Virus record (IMG/VR): IMGVR_UViG_3300035698_004937
Span: 1 to 29,015 of that record
Origin: a virus
DNA length: 29,015 bases
Direction: 5' to 3' (one strand)
Under the pieces are notes generated by a model. It was not told where the DNA came from, did not search any database, and saw only the letters and a program-made list of their open reading frames with translations. Made by a program: the position numbers and the translations under genes. Numbering within the stretch: position 1 is the first letter of the stretch; each line of letters starts with the position of its first letter. This document shows positions 1-7,077 of the stretch, in pieces.

Positions 1-189
1 TGTCACCACAGTATTAAGTGTGGATGTCTTCAATAAATCAGACATTTGTTGAATACCTGATTTTGTCACCACAGTATTAAGTGTGGATGTCTTCAATAAA
101 TCAGACATTTGTTGAATACCTGATTTTGTCACCACAGTATTAAGTGTGGATGTCTTCAATAAATCAGACATTTGTTGAATACCCGATTT
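1..189 (-). repeat. 63-bp tandem repeat, at least 3 copies
   Basis: Units start at 1, 64 and 127 and are identical except for one base (C at 184 of the third copy against T). Each encodes 21 residues in frame. The array runs off the left edge, so the copy number is unknown. Near-perfect DNA identity points to recent duplication or ongoing expansion in the tail-protein gene. Confidence 0.95.
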
Positions 190-987
190 TGTCCCTACTA
201 CTGCACATGAGACATCTAGCAAGAGTTCTTGGTATTCTGTTCCACCACCAGCAGACGATATGATAATCGGATCTGGCTGATAGTCCGCATAGCCATCTAG
301 GTAATCTGCTTGGATCTCAGATGAGGATAGTGCTCTATCATAGATACCAGTATTATTTATTGATCCAAAGAAAAACTCTTTATAGACCTCAGTATTCCAG
401 TAACCACCAATAAGAACCAAGGAATCAGGAAAGTTCGGTATAGATATTCCAGTATCGGTATCTCTAAATACTACACCATTAAGATAAAATGTTAAGTTCC
501 CGTCCTTTAACGTTATTGCTAGGTGACTCCAAACCCCGGAAGAGAGAGCCACAGAAGTTGTAATTACAGATGAAGCAGCAAACCTTACAAATCCATCAGT
601 TTTGTTTAGCAGTAATCCGAAGGTATTAGAGGCACCGGATCGTTTGTTTATGATGTGGTTGTAAGAGGTATAGTTCCCAGACGGATTTATACGGGCTATA
701 ACAGATAGATCCCCCGAAACATTTGCTTCAGTCCCACAATTGATACAGTCCCCGGTCCCGTCCAGATCAACAGCAGGTCCATGATTGCTCGACACCCACT
801 GTGGATCACCAACGAACGTTCCAGAATTCCCGTACCCACTATCGTCGTAGATAGTAGACCCACCGCCCTCGTTGAACAGATAGCGAGCTACGAGTCCGTC
901 GCGGGACGGATGTGCAAGATTTGGAAGCTCACCAAGCATAGGCTTTTGATTAGGAATATGAAGTTGTGGAATATACAAAGTAGACAT
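1..987 (-). CDS. LamG-like tail/receptor-binding protein, cut by the window edge
   Basis: The frame is open from ATG at 987 to the left edge (329 residues visible, C-terminus missing). Residues about 30-230 look like a LamG/concanavalin-A-like jelly-roll: GLVARYLFNEGGGSTIYDDS, then GVWSHLAITLKDG, LTFYLNG and IYDRALSSSEIQADY are typical of LamG modules in phage tail fibres and adsorption proteins. This fold usually binds glycans or other surface ligands. The last 63 visible residues are three copies of a 21-residue unit (KSGIQQMSDLLKTSTLNTVVT type). The ATG overlaps the stop of the upstream gene as TAATG, with GGTGATTA as a modest ribosome site. It is the last virion gene visible in the operon. 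Host adsorption is inferred from fold and position. Confidence 0.75.
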   Translation of the reverse strand, partial: MSTLYIPQLHIPNQKPMLGELPNLAHPSRDGLVARYLFNEGGGSTIYDDSGYGNSGTFVGDPQWVSSNHGPAVDLDGTGDCINCGTEANVSGDLSVIARINPSGNYTSYNHIINKRSGASNTFGLLLNKTDGFVRFAASSVITTSVALSSGVWSHLAITLKDGNLTFYLNGVVFRDTDTGISIPNFPDSLVLIGGYWNTEVYKEFFFGSINNTGIYDRALSSSEIQADYLDGYADYQPDPIIISSAGGGTEYQELLLDVSCAVVGTKSGIQQMSDLLKTSTLNTVVTKSGIQQMSDLLKTSTLNTVVTKSGIQQMSDLLKTSTLNTVVT

Positions 988-1619
988 TAATCACCAGTTT
1001 GAGAGACTAAGTATGCAATTTCACATTGTCCAATTGTCGCTGTGTCTTCTAAAAAAATTAATTTACCAAGATTGTCCAACCCTCCAGCTGCAGGGTTTGT
1101 GACAGTAAGTGTTGTCTGCCCCACAGCTTCTTGAGCACCAAAGTCTGACTTTTTTGCAACACCTAAAGCTAAGCATGTTACTTCAACAAGATCTTGCCAT
1201 TCTTCTAAAGAATCTTCTTTTCGACCTTGAACTGTTATCTTAACTCCAGTTGTATTTGCCGTTACAGAAGACTGACAAACATCCACTGCAATAATCGATT
1301 GGTAAGATGCACTAGTATCAAAATCAGAACTCTTTGCTACAGCAGGAGGAGTCAACGCTACCCATTCATCCCCCTGATTAGCAGTCTTAGCTAAAGTATC
1401 CACTGCTGTTACTCTCAGTAATTTAGTTCTATAGTGCACCCTTCCACCATCTGGATCAAAGGCACCATTATAAATCACCCTTGCTGCCTTATACGCAAAC
1501 GGAATTTTAAATTGTTGTTGATATACAGCAGAGTTAGTTGCATGATCTTGTGTATATACATCAGACGTTGTCTCTTTTTGAAATTGAAGACCATCTAATA
1601 CTGTAATTGTATCAGCCAT
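987..1619 (-). CDS. Virion-operon protein of unknown function (210 aa)
   Basis: A 210-residue soluble protein with no motif I recognise. It is rich in Thr, Val and Ala with predicted beta character (for example VKITVQGRKEDSLEEWQDLVEVTCLAL), as expected for a tail or baseplate component. The ATG is preceded by AGGGAATA and overlaps the stop of the upstream gene as TAATG; its own stop overlaps the LamG gene start the same way. That tight coupling and the position between the connector genes and a tail protein suggest a structural role, but this is inference from position. Confidence 0.8.
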   Translation of the reverse strand: MADTITVLDGLQFQKETTSDVYTQDHATNSAVYQQQFKIPFAYKAARVIYNGAFDPDGGRVHYRTKLLRVTAVDTLAKTANQGDEWVALTPPAVAKSSDFDTSASYQSIIAVDVCQSSVTANTTGVKITVQGRKEDSLEEWQDLVEVTCLALGVAKKSDFGAQEAVGQTTLTVTNPAAGGLDNLGKLIFLEDTATIGQCEIAYLVSQTGD

Positions 1620-1888
1620 TATTCCCTAGCCTCCAAGTTATCCTTCAACTGAGTATTGAACGTATCAACAAAAGTAGACACTGCTTCATCTTTTAATAAG
1701 ATATTTTGGTATGCTTCCCAAACTTCATTAGCAACATCAAGTTTTTGGCTATTCGTTTCTATTGGAGCCTTTGGTACAACGAAAGTCTTTGTATCCCCTG
1801 TTACATCATCTAGCCTAGTAACAGAGATTTCTGCCTCATATGTTGCAACATTCAAGGGTGTCGTCGTTGGTGTCCATGTAATTGCCAT
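1619..1888 (-). CDS. Small virion-operon protein (89 aa)
   Basis: An 89-residue protein beginning MAITWTPTTTPLNVATYEAE. The N-terminal half looks like a beta strand-rich tail or adaptor domain (ISVTRLDDVTGDTKTFVVPKA) and the C-terminal half is helical (VWEAYQNILLKDEAVSTFVDTF). AGGAATAAATC precedes the ATG. It sits between the gp10-like gene and the 210-aa gene. Family not recognised; a structural or assembly role is inferred from the operon. Confidence 0.75.
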   Translation of the reverse strand: MAITWTPTTTPLNVATYEAEISVTRLDDVTGDTKTFVVPKAPIETNSQKLDVANEVWEAYQNILLKDEAVSTFVDTFNTQLKDNLEARE

Positions 1889-1897
1889 GATTTATTC

Positions 1898-2323
1898 CTA
1901 TAGCTTTGCGTATCTATAAATTATTTCTAAAATTGCTTTTCGTTCTTCTCTTGAAGGTTTTTCTAAAAACTTCGCTTGTTGGTTATCATTTCTATTTGGT
2001 GTATTACCTGCTGCGATTTCGTCACGGTGTTTAACATTAAATGCTTGTCCATGTGATTTAGTTAAATCTTCATGAACAAATACTGCATAGTTCGCAGTAT
2101 ATCCAACAATGACTTCAGGACTTTTAGCCGTTCCAATACTTCGGGTAAATGCACTGGCTTTCAATGGCCCTAAATCAACTGGGACTATTGCTTGACTTGC
2201 AGACTGTAAGTGTAATCCACCAACTTTCAATCCTTGACCGATACCTCTAATAAGCTTTGCTTCAGCTTTATGTAGATTACCTAAAACAGTTTTCATTCCT
2301 GTCATTTTAGTGAGTTTAGCCAT
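1898..2323 (-). CDS. HK97 gp10-like head-tail/tail completion protein
   Basis: A 141-residue protein counted from ATG at 2323 (MAKLTKMTGM). The frame extends a few codons upstream to a TTG at 2344, which I consider less likely. The pattern is that of the HK97 gp10 / minor tail component family: a basic helical N-terminus, PVDLGPLKASAF, then VIVGYTANYAVFVHED and a C-terminal AKFLEKP followed by a helix. Members act at the head-tail junction or in tail completion. The ATG overlaps the end of a possible small upstream ORF. Family assignment rests on the characteristic PVDxGxLKxS and YAxFVHE motifs. Confidence 0.75.
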   Translation of the reverse strand: MAKLTKMTGMKTVLGNLHKAEAKLIRGIGQGLKVGGLHLQSASQAIVPVDLGPLKASAFTRSIGTAKSPEVIVGYTANYAVFVHEDLTKSHGQAFNVKHRDEIAAGNTPNRNDNQQAKFLEKPSREERKAILEIIYRYAKL

Positions 2324-2396
2324 TTGATTTTTCAACCCAAACAATAGTGTTCATTGTTTTGCTTACTGTCGCTGTGCCCTCAACTTCTTTAACCAT
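2316..2396 (-). CDS. Possible 26-aa ORF overlapping the gp10-like start
   Basis: ATG at 2396 follows AGGG at a suitable distance and encodes MVKEVEGTATVSKTMNTIVW plus six residues, stopping at 2316 inside the start region of the gp10-like gene (ATGGCTAA overlap). It also overlaps the restored reading frame of the upstream gene. It may be a real linker ORF or chance. Confidence 0.3.
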   Translation of the reverse strand: MVKEVEGTATVSKTMNTIVWVEKSNG

Positions 2397-2892
2397 TGGA
2401 CAGCCCTACTTCGAGGCCTAATTGGTTCGTTGTTGTCGGCTATAAAATCAACTACAGGTTCGGGTCCGAAACCGGAAACATAAGTACGTCCCCGAACCCA
2501 ATCAAAAAATCCGACTGATCAACTTTATACACCACCCATTTCACCAATGATGTATTAGATGCTCTGATTAATGAACCATTCCAATCAGTTACACCATCAG
2601 GCATCCGTTCCATTTGAAGTGTTATTGTCGCTTCGTAGATCCCAGGAGTTGTAGCTCTCAAGGCAAAATTAATATTTGTTCCGTCTTCAGTGATCTGCAT
2701 TCCATCAGGTAAAACAGTATTCGCCCAGTCTATTTCAATAGGTGATGATGCTGCGGTCCAAGTATACTCGGAATACGTATCTTGTAACTGTGCAATTCTG
2801 TTTTGTATTTGTTCTGCTGCTGGCTTTGCATATACAAAAAAGACACATCCTAATAATATAGCCAAAGCCACTACTGACAACTTTTTATTCAT
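2363..2892 (-). pseudogene. Exported/membrane-anchored virion-operon protein, apparently frameshifted
   Basis: As sequenced, ATG at 2892 gives 146 residues ending at 2452. The N-terminus is a signal-type sequence: MNKK, a hydrophobic stretch at residues 5-21, LLGC at 13-16 (lipobox-like) and VYA at 20-22 (signal-peptidase-like). Downstream of an A6 run at 2504-2509 (T6 on the coding strand) another frame reads on as FFDWVRGRTYVSGFGPEPVV and then DFIADNNEPIRPRSRAVQWL to a stop at 2363. One extra T in the homopolymer joins the two into a 176-residue protein. An exported protein is unusual among head-tail connectors; its function is unknown. I cannot separate sequencing error, slippage and true inactivation. 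Confidence 0.65.
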
Positions 2893-2904
2893 AATAATAT
2901 CCTA

Positions 2905-3270
2905 CTATAAAAGTGCTTTACGCAAAAATTCAGTAGCCCCGAGATTTGGAACTTTAGAAAAAGATCTTATACCATACGCTCCATCATTCTCTTTTACATT
3001 AACCAAATCTGTAATGTCTGCAATTAACCCAGGCATTAAGACTTCATCTACTAACATGTCACGATCTACAAATACTTTTCCTTGTGACATCTGCTCAGTG
3101 CCGTTGGTGTCAATAAACATTTCACTGACTTGTGACCATCGTACAGTGAGTTGTACAGGGTCCGTAAATCGTGGTTGGCCATAATCATCATATGCAATAC
3201 CTCCACTTTCATTATGCTCCAATGCCCAGTACACAGCATTTTGTTTTCGCATTCGAGTAATGATCGACAT
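2905..3270 (-). CDS. Head-closure/connector-like protein (121 aa)
   Basis: Start chosen at ATG 3270 (MSIITRMRKQNAVYWA), which has AAGGAATTTAAA in front and sits just after the stop of the upstream gene; a frame extension to 3297 has no better signal. The sequence includes YWALEHNESGGIAYDDYGQP and then a beta-rich part with VRWSQVSEMFIDTNGTE and GKVFVD. This arrangement (basic N-terminus, PVQLTVRW, VFVDRDM) resembles small head-closure/stopper proteins of siphophages. Family call by resemblance and position only. Confidence 0.6.
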   Translation of the reverse strand: MSIITRMRKQNAVYWALEHNESGGIAYDDYGQPRFTDPVQLTVRWSQVSEMFIDTNGTEQMSQGKVFVDRDMLVDEVLMPGLIADITDLVNVKENDGAYGIRSFSKVPNLGATEFLRKALL

Positions 3271-3271
3271 T

Positions 3272-3487
3272 TTAAATTCCTTGAACCATTCTTGCAAAAG
3301 CCATTACAATTCCTGCTCCACCAACGCCTCCTGCTAGACTAATTCCAACAGTACATCCAACTAAAAACATTTTATTCTTAACCATCAATTTACCATGGGG
3401 GCATGATGCAATATGCTCTAGTAAAACTTCTTTATTTATTTCACGTGCAATTTCCATTATAATGGCTTTGTCACCTTCATCTAGCAT
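3272..3487 (-). CDS. Small single-span membrane protein (71 aa)
   Basis: Begins MLDEGDKAIIMEIAREINKE (amphipathic helix), then CPHGK and a Gly-rich hydrophobic stretch at residues about 41-65 (FLVGCTVGISLAGGVGGAGI) likely to span a membrane. The ATG overlaps the stop of the connector gene as TAATG and follows GGAC at 8 nt. A membrane miniprotein inside the head-tail operon could be a holin-like or superinfection protein. Function unknown. Confidence 0.7.
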   Translation of the reverse strand: MLDEGDKAIIMEIAREINKEVLLEHIASCPHGKLMVKNKMFLVGCTVGISLAGGVGGAGIVMAFARMVQGI

Positions 3488-3903
3488 TATGATCTGTCCT
3501 CCAGGTCCAAACTAGTATCACCCTCAGTTCCTAACCAAGTAATTCCAATAACGTTTGTACGACCCTTTTTGATGTTTACGTTCAGTGCAGCTAATCCACC
3601 AGCGGTGTCTAGCCTCATCGCCATCTGTCCATAGTGAGATGTATCAAAACCTAAATCTACCTTACTTTGTTTCTTCTCAGAAACTTCATCTGCTTTTTCT
3701 TGCTCTGCTCTCATATCACGTACTGTGTAGAAGTGTGCAGAGAGCCATCGTTCAATCAACTCTTTACGAGCAGTTGTATACGTTGACGCTGTGCACAACT
3801 CTGTCACAAGTGCATTAGCCGCTTCAATAAACGGGGTTAAGCTTATTGATGAATCAACTTCAATAATTAATGCGACTGCTGTTGATGAAGTTCTAATAGC
3901 CAT
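3487..3903 (-). CDS. Head-tail adaptor-like protein (138 aa)
   Basis: Layout typical of small virion adaptor proteins encoded just after the capsid gene: an N-terminal helix LTPFIEAANALVTELC, then RKELIERWLSAHFYTVRD, an acidic-basic linker and VDLGFDTSHYGQMAMRLDTA followed by LAALN. Such proteins bridge portal and neck (gp6/DUF4054-like; family named by resemblance). The start overlaps the 3' end of the 211-aa gene by 37 nt, with GGAATAAAAGA before the ATG. Confidence 0.65.
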   Translation of the reverse strand: MAIRTSSTAVALIIEVDSSISLTPFIEAANALVTELCTASTYTTARKELIERWLSAHFYTVRDMRAEQEKADEVSEKKQSKVDLGFDTSHYGQMAMRLDTAGGLAALNVNIKKGRTNVIGITWLGTEGDTSLDLEDRS

Positions 3904-4502
3904 TCTTTTATTCCAATTTTAGGAAATGCGTCTAGATTACTGTCATCTGTTATATTGATTATTTCTCTTCCAGGAAATTTTCTTGGTAGAAATGATTTTA
4001 AAACATTAAAGGATTCATTGAATCGTTTATACACTTCTGCATTGGGTGGATTGATTATATGATCATGCCAATTTGGTTTGTTGTCACTTGATAACTTACA
4101 ATCAAACCCTAAAAGATAAACTCTTTTCGCACCAAGTATCAGTGCAAGATTAATTGCATTTGCTCCTGTACTTTTATTCCAACAAAGCTTAGTCAATGAT
4201 AGCCCTTTTGGTTGCCGTTCTATTGTCCAGATCCATTCTTCCCTAGTCCGTAATAACTCATGGTGACTTGTAAAAATTAAGCCTTTAAACTTCATTAGCT
4301 CGAATCGATGAATATTGAACCATTTCATATCACCAAAGATACAAATCTTGCACACACTCTCTCCTAAAGTGTATGCGTCATTGCAACCAATCGTACATTC
4401 TGGTTTTAACAAATCAAATTCAAATGTACGTAGTGAATCACCACCGCCAATTATATAAACATCTCTATCTTTCCACGATTCAACAGGCTTCCATCTTGGC
4501 AT
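3867..4502 (-). CDS. Rossmann-type DUF115/glycosyltransferase-like protein (211 aa)
   Basis: Recognisable motifs: VYIIGGGDSL (residues 15-24), IGCNDAY (38-44), KICIFGD (52-58), STGANAINLALILGAKRVYL (111-130) and LGFD (131-134). This set is shared by DUF115/MptE-like proteins and some sialyltransferase-like enzymes with a nucleotide-binding Rossmann core. It lies between a small capsid-operon gene and the adaptor gene, so it could modify a virion or surface glycan, but substrate and reaction cannot be told. The ribosome site is weak (AAAGAAACTGATTTCT) and lies in a duplicated 16-bp unit. The 3' end overlaps the adaptor gene by 37 nt. Confidence 0.65.
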   Translation of the reverse strand: MPRWKPVESWKDRDVYIIGGGDSLRTFEFDLLKPECTIGCNDAYTLGESVCKICIFGDMKWFNIHRFELMKFKGLIFTSHHELLRTREEWIWTIERQPKGLSLTKLCWNKSTGANAINLALILGAKRVYLLGFDCKLSSDNKPNWHDHIINPPNAEVYKRFNESFNVLKSFLPRKFPGREIINITDDSNLDAFPKIGIKEWLLELHQQQSH

Positions 4503-4507
4503 TAGAA

Positions 4508-4549
4508 ATCAGTTTCTTTATTAATCAGTTTCTTTATTAATCAGTTTCA
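4508..4549 (-). repeat. 16-bp tandem repeat at a gene junction
   Basis: The unit aatcagtttctttatt occurs at 4508-4523 and 4524-4539, with a partial third copy at 4540-4549. It covers the C-terminal end and stop of the 98-aa gene and the leader of the 211-aa gene. The period is not a multiple of 3, so extra copies leave the stop in place but lengthen the leader. Confidence 0.9.
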
Positions 4550-4833
4550 TCAATTTCATCATCGATTTCTGTTTCTGCCAGAGCAGTTTCTTCATCAGTC
4601 TTTGTTGGAACAGTTTCATCCAGAGTCTTAACGAACCTGCCCGGAATACGGATGATTGGCTGATCCGCATCCGGTTCAAGTACGTTGTCAAGACGAACAA
4701 ACTTATTCTCAAACATTTTATCAAGTTCACTATCCGTCTCGATTTTTTGTCCAGGCTTTAATGCCACTGAATTTCCATCTGCGTCGATATCGATGTGCTC
4801 ACCGGCGTTTGGTTTCAATTGATATATGCCCAT
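4537..4833 (-). CDS. Small acidic capsid-operon protein (98 aa)
   Basis: Starts MGIYQLKPNAGEHIDIDADG behind AAAGGGTTTAGCA. The N-terminal half looks like a compact beta domain (LKPGQKIETDSELDKMFENK, FVRLDNV) and the C-terminus is a strongly acidic tail (TDEETALAETEIDDEIDETD). Position directly after the major capsid gene suggests a capsid accessory or head-tail component. Family not recognised. Confidence 0.7.
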   Translation of the reverse strand: MGIYQLKPNAGEHIDIDADGNSVALKPGQKIETDSELDKMFENKFVRLDNVLEPDADQPIIRIPGRFVKTLDETVPTKTDEETALAETEIDDEIDETD

Positions 4834-4874
4834 TGCTAAACCCTTTCGTATCTCAATTTATTTATGTGCTATGA

Positions 4875-5942
4875 TTATACAGATCCATGAACAATACCTG
4901 TTCGGCTGTTCTGATCTGATCGAACTTGAGGTACAACAATTGTCATAACTTTAAAGTTCTTTTGCATGCCACCTTGAGTATCCCATTGCAATGTCACAAT
5001 ATCCATACCAATGACAAGACGAATGACATCAGTAGTCAATTGAACAAGCAACACATCATAATTTTGCATCCAATCAAGTGTGATGATATCATCAATGTTG
5101 TTCAGGGCTTTAACTCTCTCACGCAATGTTCGATCACTATTAGTCTTGAAATCTGCATCAAGATACTGATCCCAATTAGGAGCAACAAACAACATCCAAG
5201 GACCATAATGATAGCCAGTTGAAGTGCTCTGGTTTCGCATTGCCAAGATTTGAGTCAAAAACGTTGTACCAGTCCAACCAGCCGCAGCAGGACTTGTGAG
5301 AGTCTTAGTCATGCGACTTGGGTAGTTAAGCAAACCATAAGCATTCGCACCACCATAAGTGTATGTTGAAATTCGACCGAGAGTAAGTTTCTCAACCGAC
5401 TCAGCAACCTTTGCACCAGATAAATCCATTTGAGTAGTGTCCAAAGGTGAACCACCATTACGAGAAACGAGAATCTGTCGAGCAGTGAAGTTGAAATCTT
5501 TATGCGTGATTGGCAAAGGAAGAGTACTTGGCTCGAACTCTGGTCGATCATTGATACCTTCACGAAGACCATCCATTGAAATCACGGCATCGTTGACTTC
5601 GCTCTGTGTTTCAGTTTCAAGAATCGTCTTACCCATACCTTGTGGAATGGTATAAGTTAGACCACGTTCTCGCAAAACCTTAACTAGTTGAAGTCGACGA
5701 GTTGCAGCCTTAACAACTGCATCATCCATCAACTTCCAATCATCTTTGCGAAGTGACGCGGTTGTATTCACCAACAATTCATTTTCTACCAAGCCATTAT
5801 GTGAGGTGTGTGTGATGTACGTCAAACCATCGTCATTAATAAATGGTCGCAGTACACCGATATCGCCATTCGCTGCAAGCAATCTGTCAGCCGGATCGCC
5901 TGAAAGAATTCCGCTAGCGATGTATTTCTCAAGAACTTTCAT
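4875..5942 (-). CDS. Major capsid protein, HK97 fold (encapsulin-like)
   Basis: A 355-residue protein, a usual length for a capsid subunit. The middle carries RPEFEPSTLPLPITHKDFNF and the C-terminal half has NNIDDIITLDWMQNYDVLLV, LVIGMDIVTLQWDTQGGMQK and IVVPQVRSDQNSRTGIVHGS. These resemble the encapsulin/linocin-like branch of HK97-fold capsid proteins, in which the A-domain ends in a beta hairpin of this sort. The start follows GAAAGG at 6-7 nt. Gene order (protease/scaffold, decoration, then this) is the standard capsid cassette. I see no cleavage site that would settle N-terminal maturation. Confidence 0.85.
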   Translation of the reverse strand: MKVLEKYIASGILSGDPADRLLAANGDIGVLRPFINDDGLTYITHTSHNGLVENELLVNTTASLRKDDWKLMDDAVVKAATRRLQLVKVLRERGLTYTIPQGMGKTILETETQSEVNDAVISMDGLREGINDRPEFEPSTLPLPITHKDFNFTARQILVSRNGGSPLDTTQMDLSGAKVAESVEKLTLGRISTYTYGGANAYGLLNYPSRMTKTLTSPAAAGWTGTTFLTQILAMRNQSTSTGYHYGPWMLFVAPNWDQYLDADFKTNSDRTLRERVKALNNIDDIITLDWMQNYDVLLVQLTTDVIRLVIGMDIVTLQWDTQGGMQKNFKVMTIVVPQVRSDQNSRTGIVHGSV

Positions 5943-6006
5943 ATTTAACCTTTCGTTTTTATTTGTATTAACATATCCGAATTAACAGATTACTTTTATT
6001 TAACTC

Positions 6007-6459
6007 TTAGTGACAACCAACACGGATCAACAGAAGTTGTGCTGTCGAAAGTGAATCAGCTGAAAGGTCTAATGCTTCCAATGCGACACCTACAGCGAAA
6101 TCATCAGTTCCAGCAGAATCTTCATCAAACTTCTGAAGACATCCAGCACCGTCACTCCCAACACGATCACCAATTGCAACGCTCTCACCATCAGCGAGCA
6201 ATGCATAACACTGAGAACCGATTCCCATAACTAGTACTGGTGTCACTTCACTGACAGGGAGTACTGTGTTAACATCTTTACCGACTAGAGCATTTTCTTG
6301 GACGAACATTCTTTCATTACGTCCCCATGCCGTTGAATGTTTCTGAACATAACCTGCACTTGTCATTTCTACTAAGTTGCCAGGGAGAAGAGTTACAGCT
6401 GTAGAAACATACTCCTCATACTGAAAAGGCCCTTTAGCGTGTATTCGATTTGAAGCCAT
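6007..6459 (-). CDS. Capsid decoration/stabilising protein
   Basis: A 150-residue protein between protease/scaffold and capsid genes, the usual place for a head decoration protein. The sequence has the small beta-barrel pattern of such proteins: VTLLPGNLVEMTSAGYVQKH, MFVQENALVGKDVNTVLPVS, ALLADGESVAIGDRVGSDGA and FAVGVALEAL. Members bind the outer capsid lattice after expansion. The leader AGAAAGGTATACAC nearly matches the leader of the internal start in the protease gene. Confidence 0.75.
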   Translation of the reverse strand: MASNRIHAKGPFQYEEYVSTAVTLLPGNLVEMTSAGYVQKHSTAWGRNERMFVQENALVGKDVNTVLPVSEVTPVLVMGIGSQCYALLADGESVAIGDRVGSDGAGCLQKFDEDSAGTDDFAVGVALEALDLSADSLSTAQLLLIRVGCH

Positions 6460-6507
6460 GTGTATACCTTTCTGAAATTTACAGTCTGAATTTATTTACA
6501 GTTTGAC

Positions 6508-7077
6508 TTATGCCTTAGTCGCACTGAGAATACTTGGAGCTATCAATGGCTCAATCTTACTCGCAGCAGTTTTATTTGCAGCAGTATTTGTGAGTCCAAG
6601 ACCTTGCCCTGAATAATCAGGTGTACTTTCATCCTTATCACTTGCAACCAATGCAACAATGGATTGTAATTCATCAACTTCCTTTGACTGCAGTTGTTCA
6701 GGAGTGAAAACGTTTTTATCATTGTCCGTGATTTTTTTGATCAAAGCACTTTTAGTCACGGCGTACTGATTCATACCATTCTTAATCATGCTTCGCATCT
6801 CTTCAGGCATTGCATCAAGATGTTGTTCAACAGTCTTTGGTTTTGTGTCAGCTGTATCTGTATTCACTGTGACAGTCTCAATAACTTTCTCTGACACAAT
6901 TGTCTTCGCAGCTTCTTTGACTGCATTCTCAACTGCCATGTCACTTGCAATCTTTTCACTCTCTTGCATTTTCACAAGAGTAGTTTCTTCTTGTCCCATG
7001 AGCAACTCTTCATCTTCTTGTTTCCATGAATTACCGTTAGACGCAATAAGAGCCTTTACGATTTCTTTTTTATCCAT
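6508..7077 (-). CDS. Possible internally started scaffold protein (189 aa), Nu3-like
   Basis: In-frame ATG at 7077 inside the protease gene, preceded by AGAAAGGTATCCACA, an excellent ribosome site almost identical to that of the decoration gene (AGAAAGGTATACAC). Its product would be only the helical C-terminal scaffold part of the protease-scaffold polyprotein. This is the arrangement of lambda C/Nu3, where the scaffold is also made from an internal start. Confidence 0.55.
   Translation of the reverse strand: MDKKEIVKALIASNGNSWKQEDEELLMGQEETTLVKMQESEKIASDMAVENAVKEAAKTIVSEKVIETVTVNTDTADTKPKTVEQHLDAMPEEMRSMIKNGMNQYAVTKSALIKKITDNDKNVFTPEQLQSKEVDELQSIVALVASDKDESTPDYSGQGLGLTNTAANKTAASKIEPLIAPSILSATKA

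Noticed and set aside
781-990. Plus-strand ORF antisense to the LamG gene
   Set aside because: It lies wholly inside the minus-strand tail-protein frame and has no ribosome site or recognisable protein.
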